A DNA stretch of 64,000 nucleotides from Apostichopus japonicus. Lineage: Eukaryota > Echinodermata > Holothuroidea > Aspidochirotida > Stichopodidae. Location: contig NC_092582.1 in NCBI RefSeq assembly GCF_037975245.1, positions 952,001 to 1,016,000 of the forward strand, in the 5' to 3' direction. A program made the translations under genes and the position numbers. Shown piece by piece: positions 1-12,320 of the stretch (position 1 is the first letter of the stretch; each line of letters opens with the position of its first letter). Under the pieces are notes generated by a model. It did no database searches, was not told the origin of the DNA, and saw only the letters and a list, made by a program, of their open reading frames with translations.

Positions 1-830
1 CAGTGATCTATAATTGACCCCTCAAAGCTGACCTAGGTCAGCTCATGAGGTAACCACTTGAAACCTACTGGAAAATGTTGGTTAGAACTTCAGATACAAC
101 TGATGGGCATTGCAAGTAATTTTTATTGGTGGGGTACCCTTCCAGTAGACCCCCAAAATGCCCATCCCCCATTGACCTAGATGAGCTCATGATGTAACCA
201 TTTGCAAACTACTGGAAAATGGTATCACTTCATATGTAAGGGATGGGCATTTCCAGTAATTTACATTGGTGGGGTAACCCTGCCCGTAGACCCCCAAAAT
301 GCCCATCCCCCATTGACCTAGATTAGCTCATGGGGTAACCAGTTGAAAACTACTGTAAAATGATTGGCAGGACTCTTTATGTAAGGGATGGGTATTTCCA
401 GTAATTTATATTAGTGGGGCACCCCTGCCAGTAGACCCCAAAAATGCCCCCCTAGGTCAGCTCATGATTTAACCAGTTGAAAACTACTGGAAAATGATTG
501 ACAGGATTCTATATGTAAGGGATTGGCGGACTCTGGCAGTGGTGGCCCACCAATATAAAATACTGGAAGCCCATTTTTACATATAAAGTGATACCTATCA
601 TTTTCCTGTAGGTTTCAACAGGTCAAATCATGAGCTCACCTAAATGGGGGTCTATTTGCAGGGGTACCCCACCAATAAAAATTACTGGCAATGCCCATCC
701 CTTGTATCTGAAGTCCTAACCAACATTTTCCAGTAGGTTTCAAGTGGTTACCTCATGAGCTGACCTAGGTCAGCCGTGAAGGGTCAATTGTTGATCACTG
801 GCAGGGGTACCCCACCACCAATAATTACTA
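1..830. repeat. Nested tandem and inverted repeat block
   Basis: A unit containing a GACCTAG..AGCTCATG core recurs at about 30, 174, 315 and 449, giving a period of 134-144 bases. From about 540 to 830 the same sequence returns in reverse complement. The stretch near 25-140 is almost identical to the reverse complement of about 655-780, so the block is a large imperfect palindrome whose arms are themselves tandem repeats. No coding content is visible. It may be a satellite fragment or a non-autonomous element with long inverted arms; the left end is cut by the window. Confidence 0.75.
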
Positions 831-3040
831 GCGATGGCCATTTGTTGCTCTTAGGGCCATACCTGACACATTGTTCTTACTTTCATGTGGTTACCATGAA
901 AGCTGATCTAGGTTAGCTATTAGGTGACATTAAAATTGCTCTCCCAGCTACATCCACCACTGTCGGTTTGCCAGTCGTCAGGTTTCATATACAGGAATGC
1001 ATTGTGAACATTGTGATGTACCAGGCAATTGGTTACCTTCCCAGCTAACCAAACCCTCTGGTCTCCCGCTCTACAGATCAGTAAAAATTTGACCAAACTT
1101 ATGAAGCTTGCACGTAAATGATATACTAGACTGTTTTTTTTTTTAAAACAGGTTATGAAAAGTATCTTTAATATCATTAAACAGTTGGGTACAATAGTTA
1201 AACTCACTCTTCCATCTTTTTTCTCTATGGTACTTGTTCCTTTGCTTTTTGGACTCTTGGATAAACTCTTTTGTTCTGCGAAGGGTACCAATATATCATC
1301 TTAAAACATGTATTTAAGCCATATATAACACAGTTCTCCTCTTCTGTTGTTGCCTCCACACTGGTGTCGTACATCACAGGAAACCTCACCCTTGACTTAG
1401 ATATTTGGCTTTTCAATTCCTGCTGGAAAAAAGAAACAGCAAAGTATTCATCATTTGAAAAAAAAATTAAATAAAGTTGTCACCACAAAGTTATGTGAGA
1501 TTTGCTTCCACTATAGTCTCAAAAAACAATCCCAAAGTTTGAAGCAGACTGTATAAAGCTGAAAATTTGAACGAGTGTCATCACCATTGCAACCAGAATC
1601 AAATGCCCAGAATACAGAGATAATAAAACATGGGCTAAATCTTTGTTTGTTGTTATGATCTTTAAAAATATAACATTTTAGAAACAGAAATGCACTGAGC
1701 CAACTTATTTATAGGCCTAATCGTTTTTAGTTGTTATGTTATTTTGCTTGCTCACATAACAAGCCTGTTTAGACCTAGGCTAGAGGAGAATCAGTACTTT
1801 GTTACACTAAGTTTGTCTTTCGGTCGTTTTGATTTAGTCTTACTAGTAGTACTAAAGTATATAATGGACCGGCGAAGACTAGAGAATACCCAGAGTTTTA
1901 GCAACTGCGTTAAACTGTATCATCTGATCTATTATTTACGTCAATGAGTTTCATTCAATCTAGGATCAAAAAGAGAAAACTAATTAATCTTAACCTTTAA
2001 CTTTGCTACTACACAGATATTCTTGAATTACAAATAAATGTCAAAAAAACATCATAATCTACGAATCGATGCATATACATAAACAGAATAATTTGAATTC
2101 GCGCAAGTGAACCCTGCACTACATTGGACAGAAAAAACGTGCAATTAGACCAAACTAAACATACTTAATTTTCCGTTACTTCTACATAAAATATCAATGC
2201 AAATACAACAACTTACTCTTTTGGCAGTATACTAAAAGCACATGTTATAATAACTTCAGACTATCAAGCTTTCCTGAGAAAAAACGGTTAATACTTCTTA
2301 CAGTAAACGACCGTGAAGGAATGTCGCAATTGTTTCCTGGGCGTGACCGGAAATTAAATACTAAAAAATGATAAACGAAAAGGTTAAATAGAACTGAAGC
2401 GTGCATCCTGACTGCTCGCAACATATAATACCGTTGACTAGCCAACATAATTTGTTCAGCCTACTGTGACTGTACGTTTGAAGGTCTAGCCTTGCTTATT
2501 CAATATCACAAAGCCTACCCATTTAGATTCACATGGGAAATTACAGGAAATCTTTACCAAATGAGTGTAGACTTCAAATAAACTATTGAGACTTATAGTT
2601 TCAGCATTTGTTTGGTAATAAATTAGAAGATTATGTGCCACTGTTCAATCCAGCCCAATACACACATAACACATTGTTAATTGGTGTTTAGAATGCACAC
2701 TTTAGTGTTGAGAATGCATTGCAGTACCCAGTAGAAGCCTATAGGCTACTCACTGTCATTGCACTTGTGTATTGCGAAACGCCAGCGTGACAACGGTAGC
2801 GTTACACTAACCATAATACAGTACTAGTGCCAGTGGCCTAACAATTAACTTTAATTTTACCTTCAAGTTAAAGGAATAACAGGTAGGCCGATGATGGCAG
2901 TTAATACCTCCATTCTTCTAAAGACCTTCTTGGGTGATTTACGGTTGAAAGTTGCTTAGAGTGATCGTATGAAATTATGCCAAGTCCAGCAAGCTGCCGT
3001 TACCTCTCGGTTTCGAAATTGAAGTGAATCGAATTGGGTT
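831..3040. other. No recognisable gene
   Basis: AT-rich sequence in which I see no convincing exon, RNA gene or known transposon domain. Minus-strand open frames at 920-1418 start after a plausible polypyrimidine-AG acceptor (near 1418). They match no family I know, and the phase needed to follow the Ig exon at 3468 gives a stop after only a few codons. Confidence 0.4.
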
Positions 3041-3048
3041 AAAATACA

Positions 3049-3285
3049 TTAGTCCGTCGACACCGACTAAGCTACGATTATGGCGTAAATCGGGTGTCCG
3101 TATCGTTCTTAGTCCATGGGTTAAAATACCTTAGTCCGTCGCCACCAACTAAGCTGCGATTATATTTTCCTTAGTCAGTGTAAACTGACTAAGAAGCAGC
3201 GATGAAACGAAGATTTTTGCTAGTCCGTGTGCATTGACTAACGTTACAGACTAATTTAACGTTAGTCCGTGGCAATATTGACTAG
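3049..3285. repeat. Cluster of five short TTAGTC hairpins
   Basis: Five 20-24-base imperfect palindromes with a TTAGTC arm and a GACTAA or GACTAG return arm lie at about 3049-3070, 3131-3152, 3171-3192, 3220-3241 and 3262-3284. Each could form a small stem-loop with a 6-bp stem. Their loops differ while the arms are kept. No protein or RNA family is recognised. They sit about 180 bases beyond (in transcript direction) the Ig exon at 3468. Confidence 0.6.
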
Positions 3286-3467
3286 TTTATTTTTTCAGTG
3301 CATTAGAGCCAACAAGAGTCAAACCAAAGACACTATTAAATAATTTCCACATACATGCGTTCTTGTGGAGCTCGAATGTTCTGAACGGGTTAAATTAAAT
3401 CATGTAAAATAATATTCCTTTACTTGTTTTCTAAAAAGACTAGCGTTAAGCAATCCTCTCAACTTAC

Positions 3468-3767
3468 CTTGAAATTTGATCCTGATTGAGTGTCTCAGAG
3501 TTCCAGCTTCACACGTGTACGTTCCGTCGTTTCCTGAAGTCGGGTTACGTAACCGTAAACGTTTTAATTTGCCAGCTATGTAAGCTCTATGTGACGGCTG
3601 AGTTGCACTGATCGTCGTTAGAGTAGCACTGTTCCTTATACGACCTCCTGTCCGCAGCTGACAGTTTATAAAGACCGTACCCACAATGGGATAAACAATG
3701 TACGTACCGTCGGGTGAGACTGTTTTTAATACCGTATTATCCACAACAACCTTTAACTGAGAGGTTT
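3468..3767 (-). CDS. Ig-like domain exon (second Ig)
   Basis: A 300-base phase 1-1 exon encoding about 100 residues. The acceptor is a TTTATCTCGGCAG and the donor is AAG followed by GTAAGTT. The first Ig cysteine is in a FINCQL motif and the second in NDGTYTCEAG, the standard D-x-G-x-Y-x-C signature of the F strand. The end (HSIRIKFQGK) closely resembles the end of the Ig exon at 12021-12320, which has exactly the same length, so the two are probably duplicates. Its role in the protein is inferred to be extracellular binding or spacing. This is the last exon of the series I can identify; what follows is unknown. Confidence 0.85.
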
Positions 3768-3989
3768 CTGCCGAGATAAAATACAACATGGTAAACGGCG
3801 TGTTGATGAGCTGTTACATATGTAATTCTCTTATTTAAAATTCATTGTCTATATGAAAGATCATAGATAAAATTGTTAAACACAAACCCATTATATAATA
3901 TTACCCAATAAAAAGAACATTTATTCGGGATACAAAGCCAAGATTGGTCTCAGTTTTTTTTTAAAGATATTGAACCAAAATCATCTTAC

Positions 3990-4202
3990 CACATCTTGGA
4001 GCATGTTCGGTCCATTCCCCGTCAATACATTGTCTGTGGATCGGGCCATCTAATATCTGATACCTTACGTCTTCGCATCGGAAAGTGATCGTTTCACCTC
4101 CAATGAAGGATTGACGATTCCCTATCGCTGTGGTGTCTTCTCCGACTCCGACATGGGCAATAATATTCGGAAAGGTATATGGTCTCGAACAAAGGTTAGT
4201 TT
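3990..4202 (-). CDS. CCP/sushi module exon
   Basis: A 213-base phase 1-1 exon. It has the four CCP cysteines (NLCSRP, TFRCED, HRQCID, APRCG) and the tryptophan between the third and fourth (GEWTEHAP). The acceptor is ATTTGCAG and the donor GTAAGA. It lies between the two Ig exons in transcript order, with only 222 bases of intron to the following Ig exon, so the C-terminal part of the protein reads Ig-CCP-Ig. Confidence 0.85.
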
Positions 4203-5639
4203 CTGCAAATATTAAATAAAATAACTGTTCTTGATAATCAAAATTCAATCAAAATGCAATTGCAATAGTCCAAATGATTAATTGTCAAGAAACCAGAACG
4301 GGGTGCCAATAAATCGAATATTCTCTGATGAAATTTAAGTCGAACTTAAATCCATTGAAGACGATTAAGCATTGACTTTGTTAATTATGAATTTTATATT
4401 CATGTTGCATGTATATTCGCACATGAATGAAACATGAATCAGGTACCAAATCAATTGAAATGATACATTGCAACATATCAATGTTAAAGTAATTTTTTTA
4501 TAACAGTGTTGTATTTCAAATTCTATTCACATTTCTTCAAGACAAATGTTATCTTGAAATCTGTCATTTATGCTAGATTGACAAAAAGTCAACATGGTCG
4601 GTATCTGAAATCGCAACCAACAGATATTTCGAATAATTTCAGTATTGCCTTAATGAGTTTAATTAATTAAGCTATAATTTCTTTATATTTACGTTTTCTT
4701 GTAATAAAACTTTAATGTATGATCGTCATCATTATTGGGTAAAACATATTCAAATGTTATATAATTGCTACTTTCGCTTAATGTTCCTGAACATAATGTA
4801 TCTATGGACATTTAGCGTCACTGATTTAAATGATACAGTACTATGTAGATGTTGGATTTTAATATTACAAACTGCAGAACAAATATAACCTAAAGACAAC
4901 TAATTGAGTGATTCTTGGCGAGATTGTGTATTACATGTTGGTGAAATATTCCCCCAAAATGTTTCTAAGTGTTTATCATTAATTAGGTAAAGTAATCGGT
5001 AAGGTCCTTGCACTTATACAGACCCATCGACCAATAGCATATATAGTTATAATGGACATGGATCTACTTGTCAGGTATCAATATCATCCAAGCATTACTT
5101 CTAGAGTTATTTTATTTCAAAGATTTTCAATCTTTGACCGTGTTGACCTCACGTTGGTGACCCTGAGCAATTGAGAGCGGGAGACCTTCTTCTAGCTGAC
5201 GACTCTGTCACTAGAGCAATACTTTTGTATGTCAAGTGACGTACGGATGAAATCAGAAATAGGCTCAAGCAGGCTATACCTCAAGTACTCATTTTATGCT
5301 CCATGAACGATGGAGCTTCCGGATAACGGGTCTTTGATTCCCCATACCCTGGATAAAAGCGGTTATGATGTCACAGGGATCTATGGTGGCACCGTCTGAA
5401 AAACCTGAGTGGATATCGGTGATTGCTGACCGATAATTTCTGATTGATGGAAAGGTACATCAAGAAGTCTGTGATCTGGTTTACCGAGGCTGAACATGGT
5501 GTAACATGGGAGTCCGCACATCATTGGTAGAACCCTCCAATCTGCGAAGGATAAGTTCGGACGCCGTTAGTCCTTCTTGCTGATGATGTCATATCGGCAA
5601 CCTCTTTTCACACTTAATAAGGGCCAGAAAGCCAGTTCG
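4203..5639. other. Intron sequence, nothing recognised
   Basis: AT-rich up to about 5100, then more GC-balanced and probably old transposon sequence continuous with the DIRS remnant that follows. No exon with the cysteine and tryptophan spacing of CCP, Ig or fucolectin domains was seen on either strand. Confidence 0.4.
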
Positions 5640-6232
5640 AGCGACCGGAAGTTGGAATGAAAGATTTTACCTTTGGCCTAGGTGAGCAGGTGGGGTGAGT
5701 CCGACATTTTGCGTGGAGCTTCACACAAAAGATCGAGGAGAAGAGGGAACCATGGTCTCTTGTGCCATCTGGGAGCTATGGGTAGTAGTCACGCCGTAAT
5801 AGCTTGAGAGGGACTCTATGGATGAGACACAGAGAAGGGTAGGGGAAGCTTACATTCGTCTAGAGATATGGACATCACGTCGACGGCCCAGGCCTGTGGA
5901 TGAAACGTCCTGAAGCAAAATGTCGGTAGTTTGGTATTTTCAAATGAAGAAAATAGGTCGATGTTCGGGCGATCGTATATGCTAAACAGCATTCTGCAGG
6001 TCTGTTATTCCAGGGAATATTCCATCAGGTTTGTGGTTCTCCTGAATAGTGCATATGCCACCTGGTTCTCATTCCTCGAAATGTGAGAAACTCTAAGGAG
6101 AATGTTGTTCAGTTGACGCCAGTTTAATTGGTTCAAAATTACTTTGCTCAGGCGAGTTGACCTCTTTCCGCTTCTTTTTTGATATAAGCCACTATTGTCG
6201 TATTGTCTGTAAAGAATGTTCTCCCACATTTA
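5640..6232 (-). pseudogene. Decayed DIRS-type retrotransposon RNase H region
   Basis: On the minus strand, fragments in shifting frames read TDNTTIVAYIKK, then SHISRNENQVAYALFRR, then a PNIDLFSS...LPTFCF...AWAVD stretch and APRWHKRPWFPLLLDLL. This order matches the RNase H part of DIRS-like (tyrosine-recombinase) retrotransposons. Stops and frameshifts interrupt it, and the AD of the usual ADALSR motif has become AYAL. The recombinase and terminal repeats were not identified. It is an old insertion in the intron between the Ig exon at 12021 and the CCP at 3990. Confidence 0.65.
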
Positions 6233-6857
6233 CTGGTTTGGGGATTTACGAGCGATAATACCTACGCACTCCACATCTGCACTTCCCATCTACCCAACTA
6301 CACATTGGAACGTTTAAGCAATGCGTCCTCGCTCCCTGGCTACCGTCCACTTACTCCTCCTACCTGATCTACCCCAAGGATAAAGCGGGGATCATCCGCC
6401 GGCACTATAGTTGGTAAGTGTGGGTAGGCAATAATAAAAAAGAAACATGTGAGTTCCGTCGATCGACAGAGGACCTCATCACGTGGTACGAAGTTGAAGT
6501 GAGTGAGGTATAATGTGCAGCACTAAATAGAAACGAATTACCGCAAAGTATAACATATATTAGCGCAATAATAAGACCAATATAAAGGCCGACGACTCAC
6601 TTCTGGATTTATAGGCTCTAATCCGTGTACTAGATCGATAGAACTTTTCATGTCCTAGGGGAAGACAATTGGTTGCAGATATGTGTGATACGTGAGAAAA
6701 TTGTGTAACAAATATGGGTCTTCCGAGAAAAAAGTAAGTTTTGGGGAATTAACTTTCTCTTCACTTACCTGTCCCACTTTAACTTTGCCAGGTGTGGCAT
6801 TGTTACAATAGCGGGAAGCCCAACGGGCTGGACCTATCCCAGGGAACTCTCAACACT

Positions 6858-7320
6858 TCACGCACGCAAACCGCCTCCGATGCAAGAGTGTCGGTCAAGT
6901 ATGCGGCCACAAAAGTTGACGGGGTCTTTCATGCTGCTGATCTTAAGAACTCCTGCAAACATAGCCTTGGAGGATGCCTGGCTTCTAAGATCGTGTGCTC
7001 GTATTCTTTCTCCCCTTGCAGTGTGGTGTTGAATCAGCTGTACCAACCATCTTGAGATAATATCCCCAGAGGCTGGTGAGTGAGGTGTGGCTGGGAGGAT
7101 GAACAGCGTCGATGATGTAAGTAGTGTTTAACTGGGCAGGATAGTCTGTCCTCCCTAACTGAGTGACCACCGTTGTGCTGTCGGTGAACGCTGTGACTGT
7201 GGAACCCCTGATCTCCTGATGGACGTGATGGAGCGCTCTTGCTACTTCTTCGAGTTCACTTCCTGACGTTTTACAGACCAGACGAATCCGACTTAGAAAT
7301 CCAAATCTCCATGTCACCAT
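6858..7320 (-). pseudogene. RNase H-like retroelement remnant
   Basis: An open minus-strand stretch ending near 6985 contains SELEEVARALHHVHQEI followed by TAFTDSTTVVTQL. This resembles the E...D of a retroelement RNase H (acidic residue in an SELEE helix, then TDSTTVV). It may be another part of the DIRS insertion or a different element. No flanking domains are clear. Confidence 0.3.
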
Positions 7321-10300
7321 TGGATCCAGGCGATGCGTGCTCCGACATAGTTGATCGGCTGAGGAACGATCGCTGAGCCTCCACCATTAGTTGGTGGGCA
7401 TCTTTTTTGTTTGCTTAGTATCGTTAGGCCTCTTTGGGCCGCAAACCCCAGTTTTCTGCCGGATTGCGTTTTAAAGGTAGGTCGGGCGTAGTCTAGAGTT
7501 AGGTGTCTTTGGCTTCGTGGTTGGTCTTCCCGCTAAGCGGATTTTCTAGGTACACGACTTACTGGTCGTCTAGGCTCTTGGCTTTTTAGCAGGTTTCTTG
7601 TAGGAACGTTCCTTGGTGTTTTTTTTATAGGAAGACCTCAGCTCTAAGGAGAGTAGTATTGTTTGCCTATGCCCATTATCTTCGTCAGAGAGCTAACCCG
7701 CTGGAAGTTAACCTAGGTCCCGCTAGGGTTCCGTTTACTTGCTCGGGGTTTTTTGATTAGATACATCGGCGTCCTTTACGCCGGATCAGAGTTGTTACAG
7801 TTTGTTCTCCGTTTTCCACATTTATAATATTTATATTTGTATATTTATATAGTTTGTATGCTCCTTTGCTGTTTACTAGTTTACGTATTTTTGATATTTT
7901 GTAAGCGGCTTCTTTACATGATGTCACTGTGTTTTGCATGTATTTGAATCCTGGTTCAATCATTGTTTTGGCAATTTGCTAAATCATCCATGTAGTTCAC
8001 TGTATCTTAACTCTTCTGTTACGTGGTTTCCACACAGGGAACACGTATAGTTTTTTTTTTTGCGTTCTTACGAAAGATAGAGCTTCCATCAAGTGCGCAA
8101 GCAGGTCGTGGAAAATTTCCATCACGTCTGGCTAAATTATCACGTATCCGTGTCGGACACGTTAGGGGTAAATGCCATAGACCCAGCTGCTAAAAATACT
8201 GGTAGTTCTATTCCTCCAGTATCTGTGGATCCCGGGAACAATGCGAATTCCAACCCAAAGACAAAGATTAAGAGAGCTAACAGAGGGGAAGGAAAGGCTA
8301 TCAATTCCAACGGCCGGAAGATGAAGCGACGCGCTTGCTACCGAGGACCACAGAACCACGGTCTACAGTATCGCGAACCACAGATTTACAGACCACGGAC
8401 CACAGTGTAAATCTCATGATCCCCAATATAATGATGATAACTCAGAGAGTAAAGGAATTAATGGTAGTACACGGCTTTGGTAATTGGTATATACATAGAG
8501 ACTCCAAAAACTTATTGCAAAAAATATACAACATGTTGGTGGCAATTTGAAATACTCCTTTAATAGTTTATCTGCTAAACGTTGTACTGGACAGTGGGCT
8601 TACTGATAAACTATATACCGAGGATGCGTCGTGGGTGCACTGGTCCTATAATAATAGTAGAATATTCCAAGGCAAAATCACAATATTGGTAAACTTTTCT
8701 TCCGTCTGAAACCTGAATATAAAGACTCAGTTTTCACAAAAAATTGATGTCACATCACTGAGGTAGTCTAATGACGTCCCTGCCCTCTCAGAAGATAGTA
8801 AATGGTTCTGAATAAGGAGTGGTAACATTCAAACGGGGAAATATTATGCCAACACCAGGGGAGTACACTTACCTCCTTTACAACAACAAACACACATAAA
8901 GGCATTTGTTGGCACATTATTGCGCCGTGAGCTTCATATAAACCTAACTTAACAATTCGATGCCTATTTTCTGTCCGGTAAAGGACTCCCAGACACCCCT
9001 ATACGAGGAGCGGCTTCAACGTCAACAGGGAAACACACTTTCTTGCAAAGCATTTATTTGCTTCTGGCCCTTCCATAGTGGTTCAGCTTCTACCTAAATC
9101 ATCCAGAGGATTGTTAGAACTACACCACACCTTGGTAGTCCTCAGTAGCCACTGACAATTTTGCGCGAAACTTTCAACCAAGCGAGGAAATGTAGGTATG
9201 CATGTTCATTATATAATTGTAAGTAGCTTAGAACGTAATATTTTATGACAGACAGCTTAAGAATAACAACAAACCTTCACTTTTTTATGAAAAGACACAG
9301 TGGGCCATATCTGAATGTATAGCAGATTCGGCTGTGCCTCTACATGACTGCTCCACTGTGACGGTTAAAATGACACGTATAAGGTTATTTCCACTGGTCA
9401 TAGACTAATTAGCATAATATGCAAGGTGTTTGTAGCGTATTCAAGAGTAAATGCCAAAACGTATTGTTAGGGAGCGAGGCGCGCTAAATAAAAACAAAAG
9501 GTCTCTTACAAAGGATGAATATTTGAAACACATGCCCCTATTTGCAAGCATTGCTTCCAGGTGGAATGGGCAAATGAAATGGAACACGAGGTTTAGAAAC
9601 TTCACCTCACTCTGAGCATCTAGGCAGAGCAGACAGCGGTTTTAGGCGTTAGCAAATAGGGCGTCGATCACAGTAGATATGTCGTGGAGACAGGCATAGG
9701 GTATATATTACCGGGGGAGGCTACTTTGTCTGGGTAGACGGTAAACTTGTGTATTGATATCTGTTTGAGAGTACCCTTCACCGACCAAATGGAGACACCT
9801 GCCCCATGCCGTGACTCAGAGGCTGTCTTTTCACGTAAGTGGGAATTTGTTTTAATTGATTGACTAAGGAACATATATTAATGTATATTAATTTGGTAGT
9901 TTGTAGCTAATATTAAATGTCTTAATATTAGAAGTGTGTTTATAAGTATTGTAATATAGCCCAATGGTAAATGGGAATAACTCATATGTGGATTGAATTA
10001 TACTTAAAACTATAATATATGACTGAGGGTTAATTTGAAATGCATTGTTTGAATATTAATTGCCGGAGAGACAAGTCCGTTTTCGATTTGAAGGGTTGGG
10101 AATTTGCTATATGATAATAATGTTAATTTCAGGGATAGTCCACTTTTAATACTGTATAACGATTATGTTGTCCTATTTAGAGCGGCTAGGGGATTGAGTA
10201 CATGATGTAAACTATTCATTTTACTGACAAGAGGAAGCATCATTGTATCAATTTTATTACAGTATACCATTTCCTGGGAGACGAAACTTGTGTTATATAC

Positions 10301-12020
10301 TGGGAACGTTAAGTCAGAGCCTGTTTAATTTCGAGAGGAGCCACGAGACGGAAGATCCGTGCGTATAGCAGCCAACGTTGAGGCCCTCCCTCCGTCTGTA
10401 TATTGGGCGATAACATCATATATGGTTATACGCAAGAAAACATTATTTAAAAGAGATATCGACTAACGACAGAATAGTTAATACGGGAATTGTCGTTGAG
10501 AAAAAAACCCTACTTCGTTAGTTAAAAGGAACCTTTTCTGTTGAGTAAAAGAAGGGCACCAGTAAACGTTAAGATTATGTTAGGTAAAAGACTTAGTGTA
10601 GCAAAGCAGCTTATGTGAGTTGTAGTGTACAATAATGAATTTTCGTTATTTATAAGCATACTGTTACATTTCATCTTTTTTCATAAGTGTTAAAAGAACC
10701 CGAGTGGGAATTTATTATTATTTGAATTTCCCACGTCACATCCACCAACCTAAATGAAGCCTTAAAACATTTGGAATTTACAGCTTTTAAATCTGTGGGC
10801 CTTCGCCTATACCTACTGTAGAATTACATCAACAGTTTAATAGCCTTCTTTAATTTTATATCAATAGAAGATTATTGGAAACTTTCATCCACTTTTAGAG
10901 CATAAAATGGGCAATCTGTGTCAGTATTGTTAATGGTGGGCTTTGTTCAGTGTAGTTGAAAGTAACATCATACCATATATGTAACCTCCAAACAAGTAAC
11001 GTTTCTACTGAATGGAGCATGATCGTGAGGTCCATCGATTAGTATGCATGTACTGAAAGAAGTATGTATTTGTTATGTGACCTCTGACCTATCATTTTTT
11101 ACTATATTACTAGTATCAAGGTAGCACTACCATATTTGTTGTCAATTATACAGTGTAACAGCCTGAGAACTTATAAGACATATCGTTAGTTAGGATGTGT
11201 TCCGTGAACAAGAATTGCAATATATTTTAGATATATAGAAATAACTTTTAATTGTATTTACAATGATATTGGTACAATATCATTACCATGAATTGAAATC
11301 AAACAGTAGATGACATTCCATAATGCCTACAGCACTTTGTCTATACTACATGCAATCCACAAGATTTAAGAACAATGATACCTTTGTCTTGTAACATTTT
11401 ATGTGGGTATGTACCTCTTCTATACATCCCAAGGTAACGATCATAACTCGAACAGTTTAAGTTGTTAAGAATTATAAAAACGTTAGCATGATAACAGTGG
11501 TTTGTGGGTTTAGTGTGCGACACAGACCTAGTTCAGTCATTTTACCGGATCGGCTCGATAGCAAATCGGGAGTTAATATTATATCAAAAGGCTTTTTGTA
11601 TTTTTTTGGAAATGCAGAATAGGCTTTTCTATAACAGTACACTCTAATTTGCTCTAAATTGCTATCCCTAAAATGTTGGAAAGACAAATTGAGCTTATTA
11701 CGGCTTTTGCAGATTTGTAATACAATGCATTTTTTATTAAAAATAGCACCACCATTCTTTTGAAATTAATGTGTGCCATATTGAAAATAAACTTGTTTGG
11801 ATTAACGTTTCGTCAACTTGGCTACGTAAAATTCTTTGCTTATTGACAGCAGTTGGTATTTTCAAGAAGCCGATGACTTTTTCTTGGTTTAGTACCATAT
11901 TGGGAAGATATAATCATGCTTTATTTTCGACGGTTAACTATACTGTTGAAGATGGATTACTTTTTTTTTCATTTGAAAAAGCTGCAGATGTTGTACATAT
12001 AATAGGCCTTCAACACTTAC
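7321..12020. other. Large intron region, no clear gene
   Basis: Moderately AT-rich. Open frames here (for example plus 8093-8410, which encodes a basic, Pro/Asn-rich stretch, and minus 9668-9874) match no domain I recognise. A good minus-strand donor sequence occurs near 8870 but has no module-like coding sequence in front of it. The more GC-rich part up to about 8400 is probably transposon-derived. Confidence 0.35.
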
Positions 12021-12320
12021 CTTCAAATGTGACGCTTATTGAATGACTCAATCCACTACTCAAACAGGTGTATATTCCATTATCTTCTGCTGTAGGGTTT
12101 ATAATTACAAGACGAAAGACAGAAGTGTCATCGGATCGTTCTCCATGTGTATCTTCGCCGTCCTTTCTTATTCGTGTATCCCCACTTAACTGTGCAATGT
12201 TTAGTCGATTCCTGCAACTGATGGTGACCTCATCCATCGGGGTTACCAATACAAACTGGCCAGATTGACTAATTGTTAATGAAGTTGTCGGTGAAATGTC
12301 CATATGTAACTGAGAGATAT
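12021..12320 (-). CDS. Ig-like domain exon (first Ig)
   Basis: A 300-base phase 1-1 exon of about 100 residues. The acceptor is CGATTTGCAG and the donor GAAG followed by GTAAGTG. The B-strand cysteine is in VTISCRNR and the F-strand cysteine in AEDNGIYTCLSS. The C-terminal HSISVTFEGK parallels the Ig exon at 3468. In transcript order it follows the fucolectin exons at 18067 and 15658. Confidence 0.87.

Noticed and set aside
920-1418. Minus-strand open frames after a good acceptor near 1418, a possible terminal exon of the CCP/Ig gene
   Set aside because: The phase required after the Ig exon gives a stop within eight codons, and no domain, membrane segment or family resemblance is visible.
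2230-2290. Minus-strand TGCCAAAAGA followed by GTAAGT, resembling the end of a CCP exon
   Set aside because: The preceding frame has a stop, and there is no tryptophan or third cysteine.
3961-4248. Methionine at 4248 as the start of the CCP-containing open frame
   Set aside because: It lies in the intron upstream of a clear AG acceptor at 4203; the true coding part begins at 4202.
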